Below are positions 25,267 through 35,069 of a DNA stretch of 64,000 nucleotides, piece by piece. Each line of letters opens with the position of its first letter. Within the stretch, counting starts at the first letter, position 1. The notes under the pieces are model-generated. The model made no database searches. It was not told where the DNA came from and was given only the letters and a program-made list of their open reading frames with translations. Made by a program: the position numbers and the translations under genes. The stretch spans positions 62,001-126,000 of the forward strand of contig CALKIH010000060.1 in the NCBI GenBank assembly GCA_937995335.1, given 5' to 3'. This DNA is from UBA2357 sp002344625 (GTDB taxonomy: Bacteria; Pseudomonadota; Gammaproteobacteria; Burkholderiales; Rhodocyclaceae).

Positions 25267-25803
25267 ATGACGACATATGCCTTGGGCGAATCCAGCCCTC
25301 AGTTCGGCCCCGGTTGCTGGATCGCCGACAATGCGACGGTGATCGGCCGTGTTGTGGCGGGCAGCAACGTAAACATCTGGTACAACGCGGTCATACGCGG
25401 CGACAACGATCCGATCACGATCGGCGACAACACCAACATTCAGGACGGCTCGGTGCTGCACACCGACGAAGGCATACCGCTGACGATCGGTCGCGACGTA
25501 ACCGTCGGTCACAAGGTGATGTTGCACGGCTGCACGATCGGCGACGGCTCGCTGATCGGGATCAATGCGGTGGTGCTCAATCGCGCCGCGATCGGCAAGG
25601 GCTGCATCATCGGCGCGAATACCCTGATTCCGGAAGGCAAGGTCATTCCCGACCGGTCGCTGGTGGTCGGCTCTCCGGGGCGGATCATCCGCACCCTGAG
25701 CGATGAAGACGCGCGCAAGCTGATCGCGGCCGCGGCACACTACGTCGACAATGCGCGCCGCTACGAACGGGAACTGCGCGAGCGCCCCCAACCCAACGAA
25801 TAA
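25267..25803 (+). CDS. Gamma-class carbonic anhydrase family protein
   Basis: 178 residues forming a left-handed beta-helix: hexapeptide repeats run from about residue 15 to 145. VIRGDNDPITIGDNTNIQDGSVLHTD and VGHKVMLHGCTIGDGSLIG carry the three histidines that bind the metal. The YrdA/gamma-CA group catalyses or is related to CO2 hydration, though activity is not shown for many members. The start is set at ATG 25267, where family alignments begin; ATG 25255 would add four residues. It is divergent from rlmJ. Confidence 0.9.
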   Translation: MTTYALGESSPQFGPGCWIADNATVIGRVVAGSNVNIWYNAVIRGDNDPITIGDNTNIQDGSVLHTDEGIPLTIGRDVTVGHKVMLHGCTIGDGSLIGINAVVLNRAAIGKGCIIGANTLIPEGKVIPDRSLVVGSPGRIIRTLSDEDARKLIAAAAHYVDNARRYERELRERPQPNE

Positions 25804-25893
25804 ACGTTTTTTTACACGGCCTTACTTCACCTTACTCACAAAATGGTCGAAGCGAGCTAGACTTGCTAAAACATCGAAAGGATTCGCTCCAGC

Positions 25894-26604
25894 ATGAACT
25901 CTCCCCTTGGCCGCCGTCTTCGTGCCCTCCCATTCGCAGCCGCCCTGCTGATGACAGCCTCGCCGCTGGTGGCCCAGACGCCGCCGGCAGCGCCGACCGT
26001 CGAACTTTCCGCCGACGCCAGCCGCCGCGCCCCTAACGATCTCGCCAGCGCGGGTGCCTTTCATGAGGCCAGCGGCACCGACACTGCTGCGCTCGCACGC
26101 GATGCGAATGCGGTGATCGCCAAGGCGCTGGAAACCGCGCGCGCTTATCCGGACGTCAGCACGCGCACTTCGGCCGTCAGCACCTTTCCGGTTTACGGCA
26201 AGGACGGACGCAACATCGAAGCATGGCGTCTGCGCTCCGAATTGCATCTCGAGAGCCGCAATATCGCCGCGCTGTCGGAACTGTTGAGCAAGCTGCAAGG
26301 CTCGCTGGCGATATCGAACCTTGTCCTGCAGCCAGCGCCCGACACCCGCGATGCCACGTCGGATCTCGCCGTCACCGACGCAATCCGTGCGTTCGAAGCG
26401 CGGGCCGCGTCGGTCTCCGCGACCCTGGGCAAGACCTATCGCATCCGCAGCCTCGCCATCAACTACGGCGGTAGCCGGCAACCGATCTTTCCGCCGATGC
26501 GGGCCATGGCCATGGCGGCCGACGCTGCCCCGATGCCGATCGAAAGCGGTGAAACCGACGTCGGCGTGAGCGTGAGCGGCACGATCGAGCTCCTGGACAA
26601 ATAG
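25894..26604 (+). CDS. SIMPL domain (DUF541) periplasmic protein
   Basis: 236 residues with a signal peptide ending near VAQ (residue 28). The SIMPL pattern is seen in VELSADASRRAPND, ANAVIAKALETARAYPDVSTRTSAVSTFPVY and the final VGVSVSGTIELLD. Such proteins occur in the periplasm or outer membrane and have been linked to oxidative-stress response, without a defined reaction. A stretch MRAMAMAADAAPMP near residue 205 is Met-rich. AAAGGA precedes the ATG. Two more envelope genes follow closely (10 and 0 bases). Confidence 0.82.
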   Translation: MNSPLGRRLRALPFAAALLMTASPLVAQTPPAAPTVELSADASRRAPNDLASAGAFHEASGTDTAALARDANAVIAKALETARAYPDVSTRTSAVSTFPVYGKDGRNIEAWRLRSELHLESRNIAALSELLSKLQGSLAISNLVLQPAPDTRDATSDLAVTDAIRAFEARAASVSATLGKTYRIRSLAINYGGSRQPIFPPMRAMAMAADAAPMPIESGETDVGVSVSGTIELLDK

Positions 26605-26614
26605 GCGTCATTCG

Positions 26615-26965
26615 ATGAACTCGACCCCACTCAATGCAGCCGGCCGTCCCGCACGGCTGATCTTCCTGGGTCTGACGGTCGTCTTGGCGGGACTCTTGAC
26701 CGGCACCGCCTACACCCAGGAGGACGGCGCGCCAGTATCCTTCGTGTGCGAGAGCGGCGACCGCTTCACCGTCGAGTTTCATGACGAGCATGTGCGCCTG
26801 CGCAACGGTGCCGGCGTCTTCTCGCTGGGTCTGGAGCCGGGCAGCGACGGCAACCGCTATTCAGACGGCGAGAACGTGTTCTGGACCGACGGCAGCGCGG
26901 CCGGCTTCGAGAACGGCCGGCTGCCGCGCGCGCATCGTTGCCGGCCCGCCACACGCGGCGCGTGA
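26615..26965 (+). CDS. MliC-like C-type lysozyme inhibitor
   Basis: 116 residues with a signal peptide (about 1-35). VSFVCESGDRFTVEF and the later NRYSDGENVFWTDGSAAGFENG match the small beta-barrel MliC/PliC family, whose members bind and block C-type lysozyme in the periplasm. No lipobox is seen, so it would be soluble like PliC. It starts 10 bases after the SIMPL gene, and its stop overlaps the GTG start of the NlpC/P60 gene, suggesting joint expression of an inhibitor of foreign lysozyme with the cell's own wall hydrolase. Confidence 0.7.
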   Translation: MNSTPLNAAGRPARLIFLGLTVVLAGLLTGTAYTQEDGAPVSFVCESGDRFTVEFHDEHVRLRNGAGVFSLGLEPGSDGNRYSDGENVFWTDGSAAGFENGRLPRAHRCRPATRGA

Positions 26966-27588
26966 GCGAAAGAGCCGAAGCGCCGAGCCCGACTTCCGCC
27001 GACGCGGTACGCCAAGCGTGCCCGCCGCCGGGCCAGCGGGACTGCGGGTTCGGCGCATGTGGCCACGGTCTCGTCATGGCACTGCTGGTCGCCACCCTTG
27101 CCGGCTGTGCGGGCAAGCCGGCCGTGCAGGAGCGACCGGAGCCGCCCCCGCCCGCGACCCGGATCGATCCCGGCCCCGATCGCTTCTTCGCGCTGGAAGA
27201 CGAACGCCACTCGCAGGAGCTGGTCGTTTTCGCGCTCGGGCTGCTCGGCACCGGCTACAAGTTCGGTGGACGCAACCCGGAGGCAGGCCTGGACTGCAGC
27301 GGCATGGTGAGCTACATCGTCGAACAGGTGAGCGGCAAGCGCCTGCCTCACAACGCGGCCCAGATCGCCGGCATCACCCGGCCGATCAAACGCGCGGATC
27401 TGCAGCCCGGCGACCTGGTGTTCTTCAATACCGCACGCCGGGCGCATTCGCACATGGGCATTTACATGGGCGATGGCCGCTTCATCCACGCGCCGTCGTC
27501 GCGGGGCCAGATCCGCATCGAGCGAATGGACAACAGCTATTTCAAGCCGAGGCTGGACGGCGTGCGGACGCTCGCGGGCAACCGCTGA
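26962..27588 (+). CDS. NlpC/P60 family peptidoglycan endopeptidase, lipoprotein
   Basis: 208 residues. A hydrophobic segment ending in the lipobox LAGC (Cys at about residue 49) precedes the NlpC/P60 domain, with catalytic Cys in GLDCSGMV, His in RAHSHMGIYMGDGRFIHAP, and ELQPGDL-like LQPGDLVFF between. It cuts peptide bonds in peptidoglycan stems. The start is uncertain: GTG 26962 overlaps the upstream stop and gives a long charged leader, whereas ATG 27076 sits only 10 residues before the lipobox and lacks a positive N-region. I prefer GTG. Confidence 0.8.
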   Translation: MSERAEAPSPTSADAVRQACPPPGQRDCGFGACGHGLVMALLVATLAGCAGKPAVQERPEPPPPATRIDPGPDRFFALEDERHSQELVVFALGLLGTGYKFGGRNPEAGLDCSGMVSYIVEQVSGKRLPHNAAQIAGITRPIKRADLQPGDLVFFNTARRAHSHMGIYMGDGRFIHAPSSRGQIRIERMDNSYFKPRLDGVRTLAGNR

Positions 27589-27595
27589 GGCCCGG

Positions 27596-27868
27596 CTACT
27601 TGGTCGGCGTGTGCACGAAAATTTCTTCCGGCCTGGTCAGGCCAAGTTCGAAACGCGCACGTTCTTCGACCGCTTCGTTGCCCGCCTTCAGATCCCGGAC
27701 CTCCGCATCGAGCCCGGCATTCCGCTGCTCGAGCTGCTGGTTGGTGTCGCGTTGCGACTGCAGCTGCCGGTCCATGTCCCAGACTCGCAGCCACCCGCCC
27801 TTGCCCAGCCAGAGCGGGTATTGCAAGGCGATCGCCAGCAGCGCGAGAACGATCACAGGCCAGCGCAT
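27596..27868 (-). CDS. ftsB: Cell division protein FtsB
   Basis: 90 residues. One N-terminal membrane helix (about 4-20) is followed by the conserved YPLWLGKGGWLRVW and a periplasmic coiled coil (QLQSQRDTNQQLEQRNAGLDAEV region), then the closing ARFELGLTRPEEIFV. FtsB joins FtsL and FtsQ at the divisome. Its position directly downstream of eno, on the same strand, is the classical proteobacterial arrangement and supports the call. Confidence 0.92.
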   Translation of the reverse strand: MRWPVIVLALLAIALQYPLWLGKGGWLRVWDMDRQLQSQRDTNQQLEQRNAGLDAEVRDLKAGNEAVEERARFELGLTRPEEIFVHTPTK

Positions 27869-27983
27869 CGATAGGCAGGTTCGGTAAATGGATGAAGGGC
27901 CGGACTGAATCCCGGCCCCGCTTCAACGCGATGAAGGCGGTCCGCCACACTCGAACGGGCCGCCGCCGGCATGGGGTCGATGA

Positions 27984-29273
27984 TCAGCGCACGCGCAGGT
28001 TGTAGAACGCGCGCTTGCCCGGATAACTGGCCGTGCCGCCGAGATCTTCCTCGATCCGCAACAACTGGTTGTACTTCGCGATGCGGTCCGAACGCGACAG
28101 CGAGCCGGTCTTGATCTGCATGGCGTTCAGGCCCACCGCGATGTCGGCAATGGTCGAATCCTCGGTTTCGCCCGAGCGGTGCGAGATCACCGCGGTGTAT
28201 CCCGCGCGCTTGGCCATCTCGATCGCGGCGAAGGTTTCGGTGAGGGTACCGATCTGGTTGATCTTGATCAGGATGGAGTTGGCGATGCCCTGCTCGATGC
28301 CCTGCTCGAGAATGCGCGTGTTGGTCACGAAGATGTCGTCGCCGACCAGTTGCGTCTTCTTGCCCAGCTTGTCCGTCAGGGTGCGCCAGCCGGCCCAGTC
28401 GTTCTCCGCCATCCCGTCCTCGATCGATACGATCGGGAAGCGATCGGCCAGGGTCGCAAGATAGTCGGCAAAGCCCTCGGACGACAGCGTGAGGCCCTCG
28501 CCCGACAGCACGTACTGCCCATCGCGGTAGAACTCGGACGCCGCGCAGTCGAGCGCCAGCAGCACGTCGCGACCCGGCTCGTAGCCCGCTGCCGCGATCG
28601 CTTCCTGGATCAGGTTGAGTGCTTCCTCGGTACCGGTGACGTTCGGGGCGAAACCACCCTCGTCGCCGACCGTGGTCGGGTAGCCGCGTCTGTCGGTGAG
28701 CTTCTTGAGGTGGTGAAACACCTCCGCGCCGCAGCGCAGCGCTTCGCGGAAGCTGCCCATCGACACCGGCATGATCATCAGTTCCTGGATGTCCAGGCTG
28801 TTGTTCGCATGCGCCCCGCCGTTGATCACGTTCATCATCGGCACGGGCATCGTCATCTGGCCCGAACCGCCGAAGTAGCGGTACAGCGGCAGCCCCGACT
28901 CTTCCGACGCGGCCTTGGCGACCGCCATCGACACCGCCAGAATCGCGTTGGCCCCCAGGCGCGACTTGTTGTCGGTGCCGTCGAGTTCGATCAGGGCCCG
29001 GTCGATGAAGGCCTGCTCTTCGGCGTCCAGACCGATGATCGCCTCGGAAATCTCGGTATTAACGTTCTCGACCGCCTGCAACACCCCCTTGCCCAGATAG
29101 CGCGCGGCGTCGCCATCACGCAGTTCGATCGCCTCGCGCGAGCCGGTCGACGCGCCCGACGGCACGGCGGCACGGCCCATCACGCCCGATTCGAGCAATA
29201 CGTCGGCCTCGACGGTGGGATTGCCGCGCGAATCGAGAATCTCGCGGGCAATGACATCAACGATTGCACTCAT
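27984..29273 (-). CDS. eno: Enolase
   Basis: 429 residues. Substrate and magnesium motifs are intact: GAHANN (loop), GDEGGFAP, SIEDGMAENDW, GDDIFVTN and SHRSGETED near the C-terminus, which interconvert 2-phosphoglycerate and phosphoenolpyruvate. The start MSAIVDVIAREILDSRGNPT is universal, so ATG 29273 is certain although the frame is open further upstream. Fifty-three bases with an A/T-rich stretch separate it from kdsA upstream. Confidence 0.97.
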   Translation of the reverse strand: MSAIVDVIAREILDSRGNPTVEADVLLESGVMGRAAVPSGASTGSREAIELRDGDAARYLGKGVLQAVENVNTEISEAIIGLDAEEQAFIDRALIELDGTDNKSRLGANAILAVSMAVAKAASEESGLPLYRYFGGSGQMTMPVPMMNVINGGAHANNSLDIQELMIMPVSMGSFREALRCGAEVFHHLKKLTDRRGYPTTVGDEGGFAPNVTGTEEALNLIQEAIAAAGYEPGRDVLLALDCAASEFYRDGQYVLSGEGLTLSSEGFADYLATLADRFPIVSIEDGMAENDWAGWRTLTDKLGKKTQLVGDDIFVTNTRILEQGIEQGIANSILIKINQIGTLTETFAAIEMAKRAGYTAVISHRSGETEDSTIADIAVGLNAMQIKTGSLSRSDRIAKYNQLLRIEEDLGGTASYPGKRAFYNLRVR

Positions 29274-29326
29274 GCTTGTTCCTGTAAAGTTCTCAAAAAA
29301 AAAGAAAATCCGGGCCATTCAGGCGC

Positions 29327-30152
29327 TCACGGGGCGAGCTCGACGAAACCCTGCGCCTTCACCAAGCGATCGATGTCGCGCAAGGTTGCGAGCAGCGTCT
29401 TCATCTTGCCCAGCGGCCACGCGTTCGGACCATCCGACAAGGCCTTGGCGGGATCGGGATGGGTTTCCATGAACAGCCCCGCCACGCCGACCGCAACCGC
29501 TGCGCGCGCCAGGATCGGCACGAACTCGCGCTGGCCACCCGAGGACGTCCCCTGCCCGCCGGGCAACTGTACCGAATGGGTGGCATCGAACACCACCGGA
29601 CACGCCGTCTCGCGCATGATCGCGAGGCTGCGCATGTCCGAAACCAGATTGTTGTAGCCGAACGACACGCCGCGCTCGCACACCATGATCCGATCCGCGC
29701 CACCCGCGGCGTCACGCGCCTTGTCGACCACCTGCTTCATGTCGCCCGGAGCCAGGAACTGGCCTTTCTTGATGTTCACCGGCTTGCCGCACGCAGCGAC
29801 GGCGTGGATGAAATCGGTCTGGCGGCAAAGGAATGCGGGCGTCTGCAGCACATCGACCGCCGCCGCGACCGCGGGAATCTCGTCGATGGCATGCACGTCG
29901 GTGAGCACCGGCACCCCGAGCTTCGCTCTCACCTCGGCCAGAATGTCGAGCCCGGTGTCCATGCCCAAACCGCGAAACGACTTGCCCGAGCTGCGATTGG
30001 CCTTGTCGTAGGACGACTTGTAGATGAACGGAATATCCAGTTCGGCGCAGATTTCCTTCAAGCGACCGGCGGTGTCGAACGCCATTTCGCGCGACTCGAT
30101 CACGCACGGACCGGCGATCAGAAAGAACGGACGATCCAGACCCACTTCGAAA

Positions 30153-30166
<14 letters not shown>
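29327..30166 (-). CDS. kdsA: 3-deoxy-8-phosphooctulonate synthase KdsA
   Basis: 279 residues, the TIM barrel of KDO-8-phosphate synthase. FFLIAGPCVIES, YKSSYDKANRSSGKSFRGLG, LTDVHAIDE, IKKGQFLAPGDMK and ATHSVQLPGGQG are the family motifs; it condenses phosphoenolpyruvate with arabinose-5-phosphate for lipopolysaccharide core synthesis. The residue before GKPVNIKKG is CGKPVNIKKG, and the metal-independent class (Asn in NIKKG) is indicated. Its first 14 bases overlap the end of pyrG. Confidence 0.96.
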
Positions 30167-31814
<1,648 letters not shown>

Positions 31815-31938
31815 GAGAATGCTGCTGCGGGAAAGCGCGATGATAACCGAAGAGGCCCCGGTTTCGGAAGCCGCCGCCCGCACCGAATGGCGCTCACGAT
31901 CCCGTCAGCATGGCCGCCGGCGGTAATCCGTCACGGCT

Positions 31939-31987
31939 GCGCCGCCGCACGCCCCGGAGACGCGGCGGCGCAAGCGGCTGCAGCCGC
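31939..31987. repeat. Nested GC-rich inverted repeats between isochorismatase-type gene and pyrG
   Basis: The 190-base gap 31815-32004 contains GCGCCGCCGC (31939-31948) paired with GCGGCGGCGC (31962-31971) and, next to it, the perfect palindrome GCGGCTGCAGCCGC (31974-31987), which lies 17 bases past the hydrolase stop. They are suited to end the hydrolase message, but no T-run follows on the minus strand, so a factor-dependent stop or message stabiliser is as likely. Confidence 0.4.
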
Positions 31988-32004
31988 CGCGCGCACGTTC
32001 AATC

Positions 32005-32547
32005 TCAGCGGATGAAGTCGCGGTTGACCGCACGGAACAGCTCGGTGCCGCCGCGTTCGAGCCATTCGAACGCCACCATCTCGCGCGCGACGATCTCGAT
32101 GCCGTGGGCGCGCATGCGCGCATACGCGAGGTCGCGATTCGCTGGCTCGCGCGAGCCGCACGCATCGGCCACGACGAACACTTCCTTGCCGGCCCAGCGC
32201 AGGTCCAGCGCCGTCTGCTGCACGCAGACATGCGCCTCGGTGCCGCAGACCACGATCTGGCGGCGCTGGGCCACCGCGGTGGCGCCCAGGCAGCCGTCGG
32301 CCTGGGCCGAGAACGCGGTCTTCTCGACGTATTGCGCATCGGCGGTGACCGCCTTCACATCGGCGAGCGTGGCGCCGATCTTGCCGGGAAAGTGTTCGGT
32401 GACGACCACCGGCACGCCCACGCGCGCGGCGACCTGCGCCAGCCAGGCACAATTCTCGGCAACCCGCTGGCCATCGTGGATCGACGGCGCCAGGCGCTCC
32501 TGCACATCGACGATCAGCAGTACCGATTTTTCTCGATTCATCAGCAT
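32005..32547 (-). CDS. Isochorismatase-family cysteine hydrolase (YcaC-like)
   Basis: 180 residues. SVLLIVDVQERLAPS carries the catalytic Asp, KIGAT-region Lys follows, and VVCGTEAHVCVQQTA carries the nucleophile Cys with the usual cis-peptide. The short form with HVCVQQTALDL is like YcaC or other small hydrolases of unknown natural substrate; a nicotinamidase is less likely because the metal motif is absent. AGGAGA lies seven bases before ATG 32547. It is the second member of this superfamily in the window, and lies 12 bases after the acetoacetyl-CoA synthetase gene on the same strand. Confidence 0.82.
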   Translation of the reverse strand: MLMNREKSVLLIVDVQERLAPSIHDGQRVAENCAWLAQVAARVGVPVVVTEHFPGKIGATLADVKAVTADAQYVEKTAFSAQADGCLGATAVAQRRQIVVCGTEAHVCVQQTALDLRWAGKEVFVVADACGSREPANRDLAYARMRAHGIEIVAREMVAFEWLERGGTELFRAVNRDFIR

Positions 32548-32559
32548 CGTTCGTTCTCC

Positions 32560-34524
32560 TCAGGCCTGCAGTTCGGGGCGGCCGGCAAAATGCGCGAGCG
32601 CCTCCGGATTGGCGAGCGCCTCGACGTTCTTGACCGGCTGCCCGTGCACCACGTTGCGCACCGCGAGCTCGACGATCTTGCCGCTCTTGGTGCGCGGGAT
32701 GTCCGCCACCTGCAGAATCCTGGCCGGCACATGTCGCGGCGTGGTGTTGTCGCGAATGGTCTTGCGGATACGCGCCAGCAAATCGTCATCGAGCGGCACG
32801 CCGTCGCGCAGCTTGACGAACAGCACCACCCGCACGTCGCCTTCCCAGTCCTGGCCGATCACGATGGATTCGAGCACCGCTTCGAGCTTCTCGACCTGCC
32901 GGTAGATCTCGGCGGTGCCGATGCGCACCCCCCCCGGATTGAGCGTCGCATCCGAGCGGCCATGGATGATCAGCCCGCCATGCGGGGTCACTTCGCAGAA
33001 ATCCCCGTGGCACCAGATGTTGTCGAAGCGCTCGAAATAGGCGGCACGATAGCGCGCCCCGTCCGGGTCTCCCCAGAATCCTATCGGCATCACCGGGAAG
33101 GGACGGGTGCAGACCAGCTCACCCTTCTCGCCCACCACCGGCCTGCCCTGCTCGTCGAACACTTCGACCGCCATCCCCAGCCCCTTGCACTGGATCTCGC
33201 CCTGCCACACCGGCAGCACCGGGCTGCCCAGCACGAAGCACGAGATGATGTCGGTGCCACCCGAGATCGACGACAGCTGCAGGTCGGACTTGATCTCGCG
33301 ATACACGTACTCGAAACCCTCGGGCGCCAGCGGGCTGCCGGTGCTCATCACGGCCCGCAGCGCGTCCAGGCGGTAGGTCTCGCGCGGCTTGAGATCGATT
33401 TTGGCGATCGCATCGATGAACTTGGCCGAGGTGCCGAAATGGGTGATCGCCTCGGCCTCGGCGTAGTCGAACAGAATCGTGCCGTGGCCGACGAAGGGCG
33501 ACCCGTCGTACAGCATCAGCGTCGCCCCCGCCGCGAGGCCCGACACCAGCCAGTTCCACATCATCCAGCCACACGTGGTGAAATAGAACAGGCGATCGCC
33601 CGCCCGCACGTCGGCATGCAGCCGGTGTTCCTTGATATGCTGGAGCAGCGCGCCCCCGGCACAATGGACGATGCACTTGGGCACGCCGGTCGTTCCGGAC
33701 GAGTACATCACATACAGCGGATGATCGAACGACAACGCGGCGAACTCGATCTCGGTCCGCGCATGATGGGGAGCGACGAAATCCGCATACATGCGCGCAT
33801 GCCGAATCGCCTTGAGATCATGGGCCTTGTGCACATACGGCACCACGACCACGCGTTGCAGCGACGGCAGCTGGCCGACGATCTCGGCGAGCTTGCCGAG
33901 CGAATCGACGATCTTGCCGTTGTAGAAATAGCCATCGGCCGCGATCAGCACCTTGGGCTCGGTCTGGCCGAAACGGTCGACGACGCCCTGCAGGCCGAAA
34001 TCGGGCGATGCCGACGTGAAGATCGCGCCGATGCTGGCCGCCGCGAGCATCGCAACCACGGTCTCGGGCAGGTTGGGCATGTAGGCCGCGACCCGGTCGC
34101 CGGCCACGACACCCAGCTCGCGCAAGGCGGCGGCAAAACGTGCGACCTCGCGGTAGAGCTCGCCGTGCGACATGCGGTTCTTGACCTTGTCCTCGCCCCA
34201 GAACACGAGCGCGTCATGTTCGTCGCGGCAGCGCAGCAGGTTGCGCGCAAAATTCAGGCGCGCGTCGGGAAACCATCTTGCCCCCGGCATGCGCTCGCCG
34301 TCGGCCAGAATCGTCGCGCCACGTTCGCCGATCACCTCGCCGAAGTCCCACACGCTGGTCCAGAATTCCTCGGTCTCGCCGATCGACCACGCATGCAGGC
34401 TGGCCTGATCGGGCAGCGAGCGCTTCCAGCGCTGCTCCGCGGCACGTGCGAAATGGGTGATGCTTGCCGCGGCAATCCTCTCGGGCGAGGGTTGCCAGAG
34501 AGGGTGTTCGGCGGATGCCGTCAT
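32560..34524 (-). CDS. aacS: Acetoacetyl-CoA synthetase
   Basis: 654 residues, an ANL-superfamily adenylating enzyme. The ATP motif YSSGTTGVPKCIVH, the TTCGWMMWNW segment, the GGTDI signature of acetoacetate-specific enzymes, and the C-terminal lysine motif RTKSGKIVE are all present. It activates acetoacetate with CoA, feeding ketone bodies or polyhydroxybutyrate breakdown products back into acyl-CoA metabolism. Length is typical. The thioesterase gene lies 68 bases upstream on the same strand and may be co-transcribed. Confidence 0.92.
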   Translation of the reverse strand: MTASAEHPLWQPSPERIAAASITHFARAAEQRWKRSLPDQASLHAWSIGETEEFWTSVWDFGEVIGERGATILADGERMPGARWFPDARLNFARNLLRCRDEHDALVFWGEDKVKNRMSHGELYREVARFAAALRELGVVAGDRVAAYMPNLPETVVAMLAAASIGAIFTSASPDFGLQGVVDRFGQTEPKVLIAADGYFYNGKIVDSLGKLAEIVGQLPSLQRVVVVPYVHKAHDLKAIRHARMYADFVAPHHARTEIEFAALSFDHPLYVMYSSGTTGVPKCIVHCAGGALLQHIKEHRLHADVRAGDRLFYFTTCGWMMWNWLVSGLAAGATLMLYDGSPFVGHGTILFDYAEAEAITHFGTSAKFIDAIAKIDLKPRETYRLDALRAVMSTGSPLAPEGFEYVYREIKSDLQLSSISGGTDIISCFVLGSPVLPVWQGEIQCKGLGMAVEVFDEQGRPVVGEKGELVCTRPFPVMPIGFWGDPDGARYRAAYFERFDNIWCHGDFCEVTPHGGLIIHGRSDATLNPGGVRIGTAEIYRQVEKLEAVLESIVIGQDWEGDVRVVLFVKLRDGVPLDDDLLARIRKTIRDNTTPRHVPARILQVADIPRTKSGKIVELAVRNVVHGQPVKNVEALANPEALAHFAGRPELQA

Positions 34525-34592
34525 GTCGTGTCTCCTCGAAGCTTCAGGTTGGCCCTGATATCTTTATTGATTTGAGTCGAAGCCTGGTCGGC

Positions 34593-34997
34593 TCACAGCA
34601 GCGCACGCAGCGACTCGGGCAACGGTACCGACTTGCCGGTCGCGGTGTCCATCCAGACGACTTTCGCCGAACCCTCGGCGAACAGGCGCTCGTCGCCGAC
34701 CACATGGAGCTCGTACCAGGTCATCACGCTGCTGCGGCCGGGATGGCCTGCGTACACCTTGATCTCGACCGTCGCGGGATAGTTTACCGGAATGCGGAAC
34801 GTGCAGTCTGCATTGACGATCACCGCGCCGCTCTTCTCGTTCGGGCTGACCGGGAATCCGAGGGCTTCGACCCATTCGACCCGCGCCTGCTCGAAGTAGC
34901 GGAAATAGACCGTGTTGTTCACATGGCCGTAAAAATCCATGTCACCCCAGCGGACCGGGATGCGGGTAGTCAATACGAGTTTTCGCTCCGCGTGCAT
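34593..34997 (-). CDS. 4-hydroxybenzoyl-CoA-type (hot-dog) acyl-CoA thioesterase
   Basis: 134 residues. The hot-dog fold is marked by VRWGDMDFYGHVNNTVYFRYFEQAR, with the catalytic Asp of the WGDMD segment, as in YbgC/FadM thioesterases. The likely reaction is hydrolysis of a short acyl-CoA; the substrate is unknown. AAGGAG lies before ATG 34997; a GTG immediately upstream is not needed. A 20-base palindrome lies 39 bases upstream of the start. It precedes aacS, which suggests linked acyl-CoA metabolism. Confidence 0.85.
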   Translation of the reverse strand: MHAERKLVLTTRIPVRWGDMDFYGHVNNTVYFRYFEQARVEWVEALGFPVSPNEKSGAVIVNADCTFRIPVNYPATVEIKVYAGHPGRSSVMTWYELHVVGDERLFAEGSAKVVWMDTATGKSVPLPESLRALL

Positions 34998-35035
34998 CAC
35001 GGTCTCCTTTTGGTTTGTCTGGCGGCGCGTAATGT

Positions 35036-35055
35036 AGCATACGCAACCGTATGCT
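35036..35055. promoter_or_regulatory. Perfect operator-like palindrome before thioesterase gene
   Basis: AGCATACG and CGTATGCT (35036-35043, 35048-35055) are exact inverted copies around CAAC. It sits in the 72-base gap between the DUF3141 stop and the thioesterase start, 39 bases from the ATG. The short spacer and AT/GC-balanced arms look like a dimeric repressor site (TetR-type sites are commonly like this), not a terminator, as no T-run follows. The regulator is not encoded nearby. Confidence 0.5.
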
Positions 35056-35069
35056 TCGACCGACTCCGA

